From Ramlibacter pinisoli (GTDB taxonomy: Bacteria; Pseudomonadota; Gammaproteobacteria; Burkholderiales; Burkholderiaceae_C): 64,000 bases of DNA. A program made the position numbers and the translations under genes. Shown piece after piece: positions 1 through 9,051 of this stretch (position 1 is its first letter; each line of letters begins with the position of its first letter). Below the pieces are notes generated by a model. That model was given only the letters and a program-made list of their open reading frames with translations. It did no database searches and was not told the DNA's origin. The stretch covers positions 744,001 to 808,000 of the forward strand of contig NZ_WSEL01000009.1 of assembly GCF_009758015.1 (NCBI RefSeq). The letters are read 5' to 3'.

Positions 1-333
1 GTCGTCCCTCTGCACCGGCTCGCCGCGATAGGCCTGGTCGACGATGGGTTCGATGTCGGCGCGGATCTCGCTCCAGACCTCCAAGACGTCGCGCCCGAGC
101 GCCTGCGGATGCTTGCCGCCCAGGATGGGCGTGTAGATGTCGTTGTAGAGGTAGGTGCGCTGCGGCCCCCACACCAGGAACATCGGCTGGTTCGAGGCCA
201 GCATGATCTGGACCAGCGCCTGCAGCGCCGGTGGCCAGGTTTGCGGCGGACCGAGCGGGGTGTCGGTCCAGGGGTGGTTGCGCAGCTGCGCGCCGACGGC
301 GCCGCCGCCGGACAGGAAAAGGGGAATGGACAT
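1..333 (-). CDS. PAS-domain sensor kinase, N-terminal part (cut by window edge)
   Basis: Reading leftwards from ATG at 333, 111 codons stay open to the window edge, so only the N-terminus is present. The visible part is a PAS-like sensor module with the signatures TPLGPP, PMFLVWGP, YNDIYTPILG and KHPQALGR. The same signatures appear in the hybrid kinase at 12875-14956, so the two are paralogues in their sensing region. In that family this module precedes histidine-kinase domains, which would lie outside the window. No strong ribosome site precedes the ATG. Kinase function is inferred from the paralogue, not seen. Confidence 0.75.
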   Translation of the reverse strand, partial: MSIPLFLSGGGAVGAQLRNHPWTDTPLGPPQTWPPALQALVQIMLASNQPMFLVWGPQRTYLYNDIYTPILGGKHPQALGRDVLEVWSEIRADIEPIVDQAYRGEPVQRDD

Positions 334-345
334 CGGAAAGACGGT

Positions 346-366
346 GCCCGCTCGGGCTGAGCGGGC
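346..366 (-). terminator. Hairpin after the GH3 gene
   Basis: GCCCGCTC and GAGCGGGC form a perfect 8-bp stem with a 5-nt loop. It lies between the stop of the leftward GH3 gene and the start of the next leftward gene. On the minus strand the stem is followed by a weak T-rich stretch (ACCGTCTTTCC). It probably ends or attenuates the GH3 transcript. No long T run is present, so the call is tentative. Confidence 0.45.
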
Positions 367-443
367 AACCGTCGAGTGTCGCAGCGCTTCCCATTGTCCG
401 GCGTAGGAAGCGGCCGACACTGGAGCGCCGGCCGCGTGCCGTG

Positions 444-2654
444 TCAGTAGGTCAGCCCGAAGCCGAACGGGAACAGCGTGTCGGCCGCCGGGTAGCCGGG
501 CGCATCGGGATCCTGGGCCTTGATCGCCTGCGCATTGCGCGCCAGGGCCCACGGCAGCTTGCCTTGCGGCCGGGACTTGCCGGTGAGCACGTCCATCAGG
601 GCCGTGTCGCTGACCCCGTAGTTCGCCACGATGGCGTTCGCGTTCTTCAGTCCGCTGGCGTCGTCGAGCACGTAGGGCTGGCGGAAGTAGATGCTCAGCA
701 CCACCTTCGCGCCCACCGCCCGGGCTTCGGCCATGGTCGCCTGGATGTCGGCCAGCGAGGGCGAGATCCGCCACGACTGGGCGGCGGCCATGCCGGTGAA
801 GTCCAGGATGTCGACTTCCCACGGGTAGGCGCCGCCGAACGTGAGGCGATCGTCGATGCCGGCCGGGTCGTCGGCGCCCCAGGTCTTGCCGGTGCGCGGA
901 TTGATGTACGCCGGATTGGCGCCGGTGGCCGGGTCGTTGCTGCGATAGGCCCCCGAGTTGTTCGACACCTCGACGCGGACCACGGCGTAGTCCGTTCCGG
1001 CGGGCACGGCCGGGCGGATGTTGCCGTTGGCCGCCGTGCGGTCGCCGGACACGACGGTGTAGCCGCCGTAGATCGGGTCTGCCAGCACGCTGGTGTTCAG
1101 GTTGACCGAGTACAGCTTGACGGGCGCGGCCGGCTGGGGCGCCTTCAGCGGCAGCGCGGTGTCGTTCTTCAGCAGCGTGAGCGAGCGGCGCTGGGCATCG
1201 AGCGCCTTGGCCAGGAACTCCGGCTTGCCGACGATGTCGTTGGCCCTGGCCGCATCGACGTAGGGGTTCTCGAACAGCCCCAGCGCGAACTGCTCGCGCA
1301 ACAGCGCCGTGACGGCTTCGTCCAGGCGGGCTTCCGTGATCAGGCCGGCCGCGACCACGTCGAGGATCTCCTGCTTCGAACTGAAGCCCGACAGGACGTC
1401 GACGCCCGCGTTGACGGCCGCGGCGATGCGCTCCGGGGTCGACTTGCTCTCCAGGCCCCAGGCCCGCTGCGTGATGATGCCGGTGTCGGAATTCACGTAC
1501 CCCTTGAATCCCAGCCTGGTTCGCAGCAGGTCGGTGATGGCCTGCCGGTTGAACGCGAAACCGACCTGGTCGAACGTCACGCCGTCGTGCGTCAGGTTCG
1601 TCGGGACGCTGTAGTACGGCATGATGGCCGACACACCCGCCTCGATTGCCGCCTGGAAAGGCTTCAGGTGCTCGGCGAAGAGGCCGCCCGAATAGCTCGC
1701 GAACTTGCCGAAGGTGTAGTGCGCGTCCAGGCCGCCGGCGGCGGGACCGCCACCGGGGAAGTGCTTGATGGTCATCGCCACCCGGGTGTTCGGATCCACC
1801 GGTCCGCCCTGCCACGAGAGCACCAGGTTCTTCATGATGTCGGCGTTCAGGCCGGCGCTCTCGCTGAACGTCTCGTGCACGCGGAACCAGCGTGGTTCGG
1901 TGGCGGTGTCGGCCATGTACGCGTACGAGCCGCGCAGCCCGATGGCCGCCCATTCCTGGCCGATGGTGTCGCCGAAGTCGCGGATCAGCGCCATGTCGCG
2001 GGTGGCCGCGAGGCCGGGCTCCTTGGGCCACTCCGAGAACGACCCGGCCGGTTCGTTGATGCCCTGGCGTGCGCTGCGGTCGTAGTGGTTGCGCGCGTTC
2101 GACTTGAAGATGACCGGGATGCCCAGCCGGGTGGCCTCGGCCAGTTCCTGCACGGAATTCGTGAACTCCGCCGCGCGCTGGGGACTGACGCTGCCATTGA
2201 GCTGCACGGCGCTGCGGAAGATGAATCGCGTCATGCCCTCGTCGTTGACCAGGCGCTGCGCCTCGGCGCCCGGCAGCGGCGTGGTGCCGCCCGGCGCGTT
2301 GAGCGTGTTGATGAGCAGCATGCCGGCCTTCTCCGCCAGCGTCATCTGCCGGACCAGGTCCTTCACCCGCACGTCCACCGGCAGGCGCCAGTTCTCGTAC
2401 TGGTCGACCTTCCCGTTGTTGTTGAGGTCCCGGTAGGAGAACGGGCCCAGTTGCAGCAGCGGCTTCACGCGCGCCTGCACCGCCGGCTGCGTGACGCCCT
2501 GGCCGGCCAGCACGCTGGCGGCCGGTGCCTGGTTGCTGCCGCTGCCGCCGCCGCAGCCATGCAGCACGGCGGCGGCGATCACCGTCATCGAGAACACGAA
2601 GGCGCCCCGCGCGACGCGGGGGCCGGATGTCAGCCTGGGAAAGCGAGTTGTCAC
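444..2654 (-). CDS. Glycoside hydrolase family 3 (beta-glucosidase-like), exported lipoprotein
   Basis: A 736-residue GH3 enzyme, predicted to hydrolyse beta-glucosides outside the cytoplasm. The start is GTG at 2654, chosen because AGGAGA lies 7-8 bases upstream. A hydrophobic segment ends in LHGC, so Cys34 is the likely lipidation site, followed by a Gly/Ser linker. An EF-hand-like DLNNNGKVDQYENW segment comes next. The TIM-barrel domain carries KHFPGGG and YVNSDTG, where Asp390 is the expected nucleophile. The C-terminal domain ends in LFPFGFGLTY, the usual GH3 ending, so the gene is full length. It faces a LysR regulator across 135 bp, which suggests substrate-dependent control. The exact substrate cannot be read from sequence. 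Confidence 0.9.
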   Translation of the reverse strand: MTTRFPRLTSGPRVARGAFVFSMTVIAAAVLHGCGGGSGSNQAPAASVLAGQGVTQPAVQARVKPLLQLGPFSYRDLNNNGKVDQYENWRLPVDVRVKDLVRQMTLAEKAGMLLINTLNAPGGTTPLPGAEAQRLVNDEGMTRFIFRSAVQLNGSVSPQRAAEFTNSVQELAEATRLGIPVIFKSNARNHYDRSARQGINEPAGSFSEWPKEPGLAATRDMALIRDFGDTIGQEWAAIGLRGSYAYMADTATEPRWFRVHETFSESAGLNADIMKNLVLSWQGGPVDPNTRVAMTIKHFPGGGPAAGGLDAHYTFGKFASYSGGLFAEHLKPFQAAIEAGVSAIMPYYSVPTNLTHDGVTFDQVGFAFNRQAITDLLRTRLGFKGYVNSDTGIITQRAWGLESKSTPERIAAAVNAGVDVLSGFSSKQEILDVVAAGLITEARLDEAVTALLREQFALGLFENPYVDAARANDIVGKPEFLAKALDAQRRSLTLLKNDTALPLKAPQPAAPVKLYSVNLNTSVLADPIYGGYTVVSGDRTAANGNIRPAVPAGTDYAVVRVEVSNNSGAYRSNDPATGANPAYINPRTGKTWGADDPAGIDDRLTFGGAYPWEVDILDFTGMAAAQSWRISPSLADIQATMAEARAVGAKVVLSIYFRQPYVLDDASGLKNANAIVANYGVSDTALMDVLTGKSRPQGKLPWALARNAQAIKAQDPDAPGYPAADTLFPFGFGLTY

Positions 2655-2739
2655 GTTGTCTCCTGTGTTGGAAGGCTCGTTCGCAATGGCACGCGATGGC
2701 CTTGCGAGCGGCGAGTCTGTTCACGCGCAGGAGCAACGT

Positions 2740-2778
2740 CCAATGCTAAATTGGCAGCCCGCCGATACCTTTTCGGTA
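2740..2778. promoter_or_regulatory. Candidate LysR-type operator between GH3 and LysR genes
   Basis: The intergenic region holds two inverted repeats. CCAAT-GCTAA-ATTGG spans 2740-2754. TACC-TTTTC-GGTA spans 2766-2778 and fits the T-N11-A form typical of LysR boxes. The second sits 11 bases before the LysR start codon. Divergent gene order supports joint control by the LysR product. Binding is inferred. Confidence 0.4.
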
Positions 2779-2789
2779 AGACGCTCCCC

Positions 2790-3722
2790 ATGGACATCCG
2801 CCAGCTCAACTACTTCGTCGCCGTCGCGGAAACCCGCCACCTGGGCAAGGCGGCCGAGCGCCTCCACCTCTCGCAACCGCCGCTCACGCGGCAGATCCAG
2901 CAGCTGGAGGCGGAGCTGGGCACGCAGCTGTTCAAGCGCACGCCGCGCGGCATGGAACTCACGTCCGCGGGCCACGAACTGCTGGAGCACGCGCGCAGCA
3001 TCCGCTCGCTGGTCACGCTGGCCAGCGAGCGCGTGCGGCGCGCGGGCCGGGGCGATGCCGGCCGGCTGGACATCGGCGTCTACGGATCGGCGATGTTCGG
3101 CGTGGTGCCCCAGCTGCTGGCCAGTTTCCACGCCGCCCATCCCGACGTCGAGGTCGTGCTGCACCACGCACAGACGCCGATGCAGCTGCCGGCCTTGCGG
3201 CAGAAGCGGGTGCAGCTGGTGTTCGAGCGGCTGCTGCCGGAGGAGCCCGACGTGAAGGTGGAACTGGTGGCGCGGGAGGACCTGCTGCTGGCCCTGCCGG
3301 AGTCGCATCCGCTGGCCGCGCTCCAGCGGGTGGACGTCGCGCGGCTGCGCGAGGAGACGATCCTGGTCGGCACCACGCCGTCCGGAACGGCAACCGTGCT
3401 GCAGCTGTGCCGCGACAACGGCTTCGAACCCCGGCTGGCGCCGCCGCTCACCGACCTGGTGACAGCCACGCTGCAGGCCGCCACCGGCCGCGGCGTCACC
3501 ATGGTGCCCGCTTCCATGGCCAACGTGCGCTTCCCCGGCGTCGCCTACCGGCCCATGCGATCGCGCCGCAAGGCGTGCATGGACCTGCACTGCTTCTACC
3601 TCAAGGACGAGGAGTCGCCGCTGCTCCAGTCCATGCTGCGCGTCGTGCACGCGTTCCGCGCCGACGCGCGCCGGCGCGCCACGGCCGACCGGCAGCGGCT
3701 GGTGAGCCAGACCTCCGGCTAG
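2790..3722 (+). CDS. LysR family transcriptional regulator
   Basis: A 310-residue LysR-type regulator. Residues 1-60 form the winged helix-turn-helix (MDIRQLNYFVAVAE, AAERLHLSQPPLTRQI). The rest is the periplasmic-binding-protein-like effector domain, including LPESHPLA. The ATG at 2790 was chosen because the HTH begins directly there; the open frame extends far upstream as antisense of the GH3 gene. It is divergent from the GH3 gene and probably controls it. Its 3' end overlaps the convergent sensor kinase by 4 bp. The effector is unknown. Confidence 0.93.
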   Translation: MDIRQLNYFVAVAETRHLGKAAERLHLSQPPLTRQIQQLEAELGTQLFKRTPRGMELTSAGHELLEHARSIRSLVTLASERVRRAGRGDAGRLDIGVYGSAMFGVVPQLLASFHAAHPDVEVVLHHAQTPMQLPALRQKRVQLVFERLLPEEPDVKVELVAREDLLLALPESHPLAALQRVDVARLREETILVGTTPSGTATVLQLCRDNGFEPRLAPPLTDLVTATLQAATGRGVTMVPASMANVRFPGVAYRPMRSRRKACMDLHCFYLKDEESPLLQSMLRVVHAFRADARRRATADRQRLVSQTSG

Positions 3723-5614
3723 CCCGGCGAGCCGTCGCGTCCGCTGGCAGCGGGGCCGTCGCCGGCCAGCCCGAAGGCCTCCGGCGCCTGCGCGCGGGGC
3801 AGCACGATCTCGAAGGCGCTGCCCTGGCCCAGTCCCTCGCTGGACGCCTGCACGGTGCCGTGGTGCGAGTCGACGATGCTCCGGACGATGGCCAGCCCCA
3901 GGCCCAGGCTGCCGCGCAGCTCGCTCTGGGTGGCGCGCGCCTGGTAGAAGGGGTCGAACACCTTGGCGACCGTCTTGCGGTCCATGCCGGTGCCCTGGTC
4001 GCGCACGGTGAGGCGGACTTCCGTCTCGCTGCCCGCCAGCTCCACCAGCACCGGCCGGCCCTCGGCATGCCGCACCGCGTTGCCCAGCAGGTTGTTGATC
4101 GCCTGCGTGAGGCGGGCGTCGTCGCCCTGCACCCACAGCGGCCCCTCGTCGGCATGGAACTCGATCGCCAGCCCCGGCACCGACGCCGCCAGGCCCAGGC
4201 GCGCCTCGGTCACCACCCGCTCGATCAGTTCGTGCAGGTCCAGCGGCCGCAGGCTGATGGCCATCTCGCCGCGCGTCAGCCGCGAGACGTCGAGCAGGTC
4301 GTCGACCAGCCGCCGCAGGTAGGTCACCTGCCGGTGCAGGATCTGGCGCTCCTTCGCGGTGCCCTCGTCGGACTTCAGGTCCAGCAGGTGCAGCGCGGCG
4401 ACGATGGGCGACAGCGGGTTGCGCAGCTCGTGGCTGGTGACGGCGATGAATTCATCCTTCACCCTGCCGGCCGCACGCGCCTCCTCGGCGGCCTCGCGCA
4501 GCTGGTCGACCAGCGTCACCAGCCGGGCCGACGTGTCCTGGATGGCACCTTCGATGGCGTCGACCTCCGTCACCACGCTGCCGGGGCCGGCGCCGACGAT
4601 GCCCTCCCCGCGGCCCATCTCGGTGGCCTGTTCGCGCACCCGGCCGATGTCGCGGGCGATCAGGTTCGACAGCACCGCGGCGAGCAGCATGCAGACGATC
4701 AGGGCGGCGAAGGCGCCGGCGGCATAGAACCCCAGGCCGCGCAGCAGGAAGGACTGCACCTGGCCCGATGCAGCCCCGACCACGATCACCCAACCGTAGG
4801 CCGGCAGCCGGGTGAAGCCGGTCACCAGCGACTGGCCTTCCGGATAGACCAGGGTCTCGACCCCGTCCGTCCGGCCTTCCGTGAGGAGCGCCCGCAACAC
4901 CGGCTGGGGTGCGCCGCCGAGCATGGCCTCGTGGTCCTTTGAGCGGGCGACGCGCGCCAGGCTGTCGTCGAACAGCGAAACGACCCAGTTGTCGGGCACC
5001 TTCTGGGCCTCGATGATGCGCAGGAAGGTCGCTGGCTTGACCGTCACCGTGAGCACGAACACCACCTCGCCGGCGCGCAGCAGCGGCACGCGCACCGCGA
5101 TGCTCTTGAAGCCGCGCGGGCCCTGGCTGAGCGGTGCGACCACCGGCTTGCGGCTGCGGATGGCCTCCTCCAGGCTCGGCGGGTGGACCACTTCCGCCCG
5201 CTGGCCGAACGGGATGGACGTGCTGAACAGGATGTTCTGGGCCGAATCGGCCAGCGTGATGGTGGACCACTCCGGCCGCTGCACCAGGATGCGCTGGGCG
5301 ATGTCGTACAGCGTGCGGTAGTCGGCGGCATCGGCATCGGCCGATTCCGCGTAGACCCGGATCGCCGCCACGGTGGAGTCCAGCTCGCCCTCCACGGCAA
5401 TGGCCAGGGCCCGCGACAGGTCCTGCGCCGAGCGCTTCAACTCGGCGTCGTAGCGCCGCGCGCCATCGGCCGACGCCAGGGCGGCAAACAGGACGAAGGG
5501 AACCAGGCCCAGCCCGACGATGGCGAACAGCAGCTGGCCGATGGACCAGGACCGGCGCAGCTTTGCAGCAAGCGCCGGCTCGCGAGTCGCGGGCGGATCG
5601 ATGTGCTGGTCCAA
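3719..5614 (-). CDS. dCache-type sensor histidine kinase
   Basis: A 631-residue membrane sensor kinase. The first transmembrane helix (about residues 23-45) and second (about 285-310) flank an extracytoplasmic double-Cache-like region. HisKA follows with SHELRNP, phospho-acceptor His395. The HATPase domain has NNLLGNAVRHA (N box), DQGTGMD (G1) and GSLGLGLAIV (G2). There is no receiver domain and no response regulator gene beside it, so it is an orphan. The start is TTG at 5614 and lacks a clear ribosome site, so the N-terminus is uncertain by some residues. It lies 81 bp after E1 beta and could be co-transcribed. Confidence 0.88.
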   Translation of the reverse strand: MDQHIDPPATREPALAAKLRRSWSIGQLLFAIVGLGLVPFVLFAALASADGARRYDAELKRSAQDLSRALAIAVEGELDSTVAAIRVYAESADADAADYRTLYDIAQRILVQRPEWSTITLADSAQNILFSTSIPFGQRAEVVHPPSLEEAIRSRKPVVAPLSQGPRGFKSIAVRVPLLRAGEVVFVLTVTVKPATFLRIIEAQKVPDNWVVSLFDDSLARVARSKDHEAMLGGAPQPVLRALLTEGRTDGVETLVYPEGQSLVTGFTRLPAYGWVIVVGAASGQVQSFLLRGLGFYAAGAFAALIVCMLLAAVLSNLIARDIGRVREQATEMGRGEGIVGAGPGSVVTEVDAIEGAIQDTSARLVTLVDQLREAAEEARAAGRVKDEFIAVTSHELRNPLSPIVAALHLLDLKSDEGTAKERQILHRQVTYLRRLVDDLLDVSRLTRGEMAISLRPLDLHELIERVVTEARLGLAASVPGLAIEFHADEGPLWVQGDDARLTQAINNLLGNAVRHAEGRPVLVELAGSETEVRLTVRDQGTGMDRKTVAKVFDPFYQARATQSELRGSLGLGLAIVRSIVDSHHGTVQASSEGLGQGSAFEIVLPRAQAPEAFGLAGDGPAASGRDGSPG

Positions 5615-5695
5615 GGGGCCGGATCCGGAGGGACGCCGTGTCGGAACACCGATGCTAGTCCATGCGGCCCCGGCGCCGCCGCCGTCAGGCCGTGG

Positions 5696-6709
5696 TCAGC
5701 CCGGCGCGAGCTCCGGCATGCCGGGGGCCGCGCCACCACGGCAGAGCGCTGCGGCCGCGGCAGCGATGCGGTCCGGCCCCACGCGGCACAGGTCCTCCAG
5801 CGGCTTCGAATAGGGCACGGGGATGCGCGGCGAACCCAGCCGCCGCGGCGGCGCCTTCAGCTGGCCGAACAGCGCCTCGGCGATCTCGGCCAGCACCTCG
5901 CCGCCGAAGCCGCCCACGCGCGTCGACTCATGCGCCACCAGCACCCGGCCCGTCCTGCGCACCGACGCGAACACCGTGTCGCGGTCCCAGGGCCACAGCG
6001 TGCGCAGGTCGATCACCTCGGCGTCGATGCCCTCGCCTGCCAGCTGCGCCGCGGCCGCGACGCACGCATTGGCCGTGCTGGACCAGCTCACCAGCGTGAT
6101 GTCGGCGCCGCTACGCCGCACCGCCGCCTGGCCGATGGCGAGGGGCCCGGCGCCTTCGTCGACCTCGCCGGTCTCGAGCCACAGCTCCTTGTGCTCCAGG
6201 AACACCACCGGGTCGTCGGCGCGGATCGCGGCCTTCAGCAGCCCGTGGTTGTCGGCCGGCGTGGCGGTGGCCACCACCACCAGGCCGGGCGTGCCGACCC
6301 AGAGGTTCTCGAGGCTCTGCGAGTGCTGGGCCGCCATGCCCCAGCGCATGCCCATCGGCTGGCGGATGACGATGGGCACCTGCACCTGCCCGCCGAGCAT
6401 GTAGCGCGCCTTGGCGGCCTGGTTGATGATCTCGTCGGCCGCGCAGAGCGCGAAGTCGGCGTAACGCAGCTCCGCCACCGGGCGCATGCCCAGCAGCGAG
6501 GAACCGATGGCCGCCGCCATGATCATCGACTCCGAGATCGGCGTGTCGACGATGCGGCCGGGGCCGAACCGCTCGCGCAGGCCCAGGTACTGCCCGGCCA
6601 CGCCGCCGTCCGGGCCCACGTCCTCGCCCAGCGCCCACACGCGCTGGTCGCGCTCCATCTCCTGGCGCAGCGCCAGGCAACCGGCCTGCGCGTACGTCAT
6701 CACCGCCAT
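5696..6709 (-). CDS. Thiamine-diphosphate-dependent 2-oxo acid (acetoin/pyruvate-type) dehydrogenase E1, beta subunit
   Basis: A 337-residue beta subunit of a heterotetrameric alpha-keto acid or acetoin dehydrogenase E1. Typical features are GEDVGPDGGVAG near the N-terminus, DTPISE, the substrate-site segment MGMRWGMAAQHSQS, and the C-terminal transketolase fold with VAHESTRVGGFG. It works with the alpha subunit encoded immediately upstream, which it overlaps. ATG at 6709 gives a 10-bp overlap; a second ATG at 6700 forms a TGATG stop-start junction and is equally plausible. No E2 or E3 gene is in the window, so the acceptor partner is unknown. Confidence 0.92.
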   Translation of the reverse strand: MAVMTYAQAGCLALRQEMERDQRVWALGEDVGPDGGVAGQYLGLRERFGPGRIVDTPISESMIMAAAIGSSLLGMRPVAELRYADFALCAADEIINQAAKARYMLGGQVQVPIVIRQPMGMRWGMAAQHSQSLENLWVGTPGLVVVATATPADNHGLLKAAIRADDPVVFLEHKELWLETGEVDEGAGPLAIGQAAVRRSGADITLVSWSSTANACVAAAAQLAGEGIDAEVIDLRTLWPWDRDTVFASVRRTGRVLVAHESTRVGGFGGEVLAEIAEALFGQLKAPPRRLGSPRIPVPYSKPLEDLCRVGPDRIAAAAAALCRGGAAPGMPELAPG

Positions 6710-7692
6710 GCCGCGCTCCCGATGTCCTGCACGTCGGTGTAGGCGCTGGCGGGGTCCGGCCAGGGCGCCGCCGCAGCCTCGTCGACGGCGCCGGCGATGG
6801 TGCGGCGGGCCTGCTCGCGCACAGCGGCCAGCCGCCCGGCGTCGACGCCCCGCTGCGCCAGCCAGCGTTCGGCGCTGGCGATGCAGTCGTCCTGCCGCAC
6901 GCGCTCGATGTCCTGCGGGTCGCGGTAGCGCTGGCAGTCGTGCGCGAGGTGGCCGTGCCAGCGGTCGGTCGTCGCGTGCAGGAACTGCGGCCCGGCCCCC
7001 GAGCGCACCGCCGCGACCAGGTCCTGCGCCACGCGCCGGACCGCGACCACGTGGTTGCCGTCCACCCGCGACACCGGGATGCCGAAGGCGGCGACGCGCT
7101 CCACCGCCGGCGGCCCGCCGGTCACCGTGCGGGTGCGCAGAGTCACCGACCAGCCGTTGTCCTCGCAGACGAACAGCACCGGCAGCCTGAACAGCTTGGC
7201 CCAGTTGAAGGCCTCGAACAGCGGGCCGCGGTTCATGGCCCCGTCACCGAAGAAGGCGACCACGATGCCCGGCTTGTCCTGCATCTTCAGCGCCTGGGCG
7301 GCGCCGACGGCGATGGTGACGCCGTCCGGCACCACGCCGTTGGCACCCAGCATGCCGAGCGAGAAGTCGGCGATGTGCATGGAGCCGCCCTTGCCGCCGG
7401 AGGTGCCGCCCTGGCGGCCGAACAGCTCGCGCATCATGCGGGCCGGCGACACGCCCTTGGCGATGGCGTGGCCGTGGCCGCGGTGGTGGCTGGAGACGTA
7501 GTCGCCCGGCCCCAGGTGGCAGCAGACGCCGGTGGCGACGGCTTCCTGCCCGGTGTACTGGTGCACCGACCCGCGCACCTGGCCGGCGTGCAGGGCGGCG
7601 CCGGCGGCCTCCTCGAACTCCCGGATCAGGTGCATGGTGGCCAGCAGGCCGAGCACGTCGTCGGTGGCGGGTTCGCTGGCAGCGCTGCTCAT
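6700..7692 (-). CDS. Thiamine-diphosphate-dependent 2-oxo acid (acetoin/pyruvate-type) dehydrogenase E1, alpha subunit
   Basis: A 330-residue E1 alpha subunit. It has HQYTGQEA and SSHHRGHGHAIAKG in the N-terminal half, GKGGSMH, and the thiamine-diphosphate motif beginning GDGAMNRG and ending CEDN. Such subunits decarboxylate a 2-oxo acid or cleave acetoin and pass the acyl group to a lipoyl E2. The short length and GKGGSMH resemble the acetoin dehydrogenase AcoA type more than housekeeping pyruvate dehydrogenase. It lies 16 bp after the NIPSNAP gene and overlaps E1 beta, so the pair is translationally coupled. Substrate assignment is tentative. Confidence 0.92.
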   Translation of the reverse strand: MSSAASEPATDDVLGLLATMHLIREFEEAAGAALHAGQVRGSVHQYTGQEAVATGVCCHLGPGDYVSSHHRGHGHAIAKGVSPARMMRELFGRQGGTSGGKGGSMHIADFSLGMLGANGVVPDGVTIAVGAAQALKMQDKPGIVVAFFGDGAMNRGPLFEAFNWAKLFRLPVLFVCEDNGWSVTLRTRTVTGGPPAVERVAAFGIPVSRVDGNHVVAVRRVAQDLVAAVRSGAGPQFLHATTDRWHGHLAHDCQRYRDPQDIERVRQDDCIASAERWLAQRGVDAGRLAAVREQARRTIAGAVDEAAAAPWPDPASAYTDVQDIGSAAWR

Positions 7693-7708
7693 CGTGACGG
7701 CCCGCTCC

Positions 7709-8026
7709 TCAGATCGGCGAGAACGGCACCGAGCGCAGCATCTTCGTCTCCTGCTGCTGCACGATGTCGAGCTCTCGCAGCGCGTCGACGTAGGCCGGCC
7801 AGTCCGGATCGCTTTCCATCGCCGCGCGCCGGCGCTCGCGCTCGGCCAGGCTATCGAAGGCCCACAGGTGCACCACCTGGTTGAGCGGTCCCAGCTCCGA
7901 GACGAAGAAGCCGACCAGGTGGCCGAGGTACTTCTTCTGCAGCGGCAGCGCGGCGCGCTCGTACAGCGCCAGGAAATCCCGGGTGCGCAGCGGCTTGAGC
8001 GTGTAGGTGCGTTGTTCGACGAGCAT
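7709..8026 (-). CDS. NIPSNAP family protein
   Basis: A 105-residue single-domain NIPSNAP (dimeric alpha-beta barrel) protein. It starts MLVEQRTYTLKPL and has the family features GFFVSELGPLNQVVHLWAF and a C-terminal MLRSVPFSPI. Bacterial members often sit in catabolic operons, but a reaction is rarely established. The start lies 6 bp after the Bug receptor stop, with the ribosome site overlapping that stop (TGAGGTCGC), and the E1 alpha gene follows 16 bp later. It is therefore an integral member of the SDR-Bug-E1 operon. The precise role is unknown. Confidence 0.9.
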   Translation of the reverse strand: MLVEQRTYTLKPLRTRDFLALYERAALPLQKKYLGHLVGFFVSELGPLNQVVHLWAFDSLAERERRRAAMESDPDWPAYVDALRELDIVQQQETKMLRSVPFSPI

Positions 8027-8032
8027 GCGACC

Positions 8033-9013
8033 TCACTCGACCTTGATGTCCAGTTCCTTGATCAGCCTGCCCCAGTAGGCATGGTCCTGTGCCATGCCCA
8101 CGTTGACCGTCGCCGCCGGCGTGCCGGTGGGCGTGAGGCCGAGCGAGCGCAGGCGGGCCTGGATCTCCGGCGTCTTGACGATCTTCACGATCTCGGTGTT
8201 GAGCCGGGCCACGATGTCGTCGGGCGTGCCGGCCGGCGCGAAGAACGTGTGCCAGGAGTTGCCGATCACGCCGTTGGGATCGAGTTCGGGGTTGAACTCG
8301 GTCATGGTCGGCACGTCGGGCAGCGCCGGGATGCGCTCGGCCCCCGAGACCACCAGCGCCTTGATGCGCTTGCCCTGGATCGACGGGATGGCGGTAGTGG
8401 ACGCCTCCAGGTACAGGCTGACCACGCCGCTCATCACGTCGGGCGACGGGTTGGTCTTGTACGGGATGTGGGTCAGCTTGATGCCCAGGCGGCGGGCCCA
8501 GGCCTCCAGCGCGACGTGCGGCTGCGAGCCCACCCCGGCCGAGGCGTAGTTGATCTTGCCGGGGTTCGCCTTGGCGTACGACACCAGTTCGGCCATGGTG
8601 TTGTACGGCGCGCTGGGCGTGGCCGTGATGATGTGCGGGACGATCAGCACCTCGGTCACCGCCTTGAAGTCCTTCAGCGGGTTGTACTTGGCCTGGGGAT
8701 ACAGGTGCGGCGCGATGGCCATCACGCCCTTGACCGTGTAGAACAGGTTGTAGCCGTCGGCCGGCATCGCGGCCGCGGCCTCGGCGCCGATCATGCCGCC
8801 GGCGCCGGCGCGGTTGTCCACCACGACCGGCTGGCCCAGCGCCTGCGACAGCTTGTCGCCGATGACACGCGAGACGACGTCGGGCGAGATGCCCGGCGCG
8901 TAGGGCACGATCAGCTTGATCGGCTTGTTCGGGTAGCCCGACTGGCTCCACGCGGGCAGCGCGAGCGAGGAAGCCACGCCGGCGGCGCCGGCCAGGAGGT
9001 GTCTGCGTTGCAT
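8033..9013 (-). CDS. Bug/TctC family tripartite tricarboxylate transporter receptor
   Basis: A 326-residue periplasmic solute receptor of the Bug family. The open frame runs further upstream, but ATG at 9013 begins the export signal (MQRRHLLAGAAG to LPAWSQ). The mature protein opens with GYPNKPIKLIVPYAPG, the typical Bug start. VDNRAGAGG and DVPTMTEFNPELD are also family features. Bug receptors bind carboxylic acids or related small molecules for TctAB-type uptake. No TctA/TctB gene is nearby. As second gene of the SDR-Bug-NIPSNAP-E1 operon it probably binds the substrate of that pathway. The RR in the signal could allow Tat export. Confidence 0.92.
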   Translation of the reverse strand: MQRRHLLAGAAGVASSLALPAWSQSGYPNKPIKLIVPYAPGISPDVVSRVIGDKLSQALGQPVVVDNRAGAGGMIGAEAAAAMPADGYNLFYTVKGVMAIAPHLYPQAKYNPLKDFKAVTEVLIVPHIITATPSAPYNTMAELVSYAKANPGKINYASAGVGSQPHVALEAWARRLGIKLTHIPYKTNPSPDVMSGVVSLYLEASTTAIPSIQGKRIKALVVSGAERIPALPDVPTMTEFNPELDPNGVIGNSWHTFFAPAGTPDDIVARLNTEIVKIVKTPEIQARLRSLGLTPTGTPAATVNVGMAQDHAYWGRLIKELDIKVE

Positions 9014-9051
9014 CGATGTCTCCAGGTTGTCTGTTGAAACGGAACGCGGGA

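Noticed and set aside
231..2789. Long plus-strand frame reading into the LysR gene
   Set aside because: It is antisense to the GH3 gene; the LysR helix-turn-helix begins exactly at ATG 2790, so only the part from there on is real.
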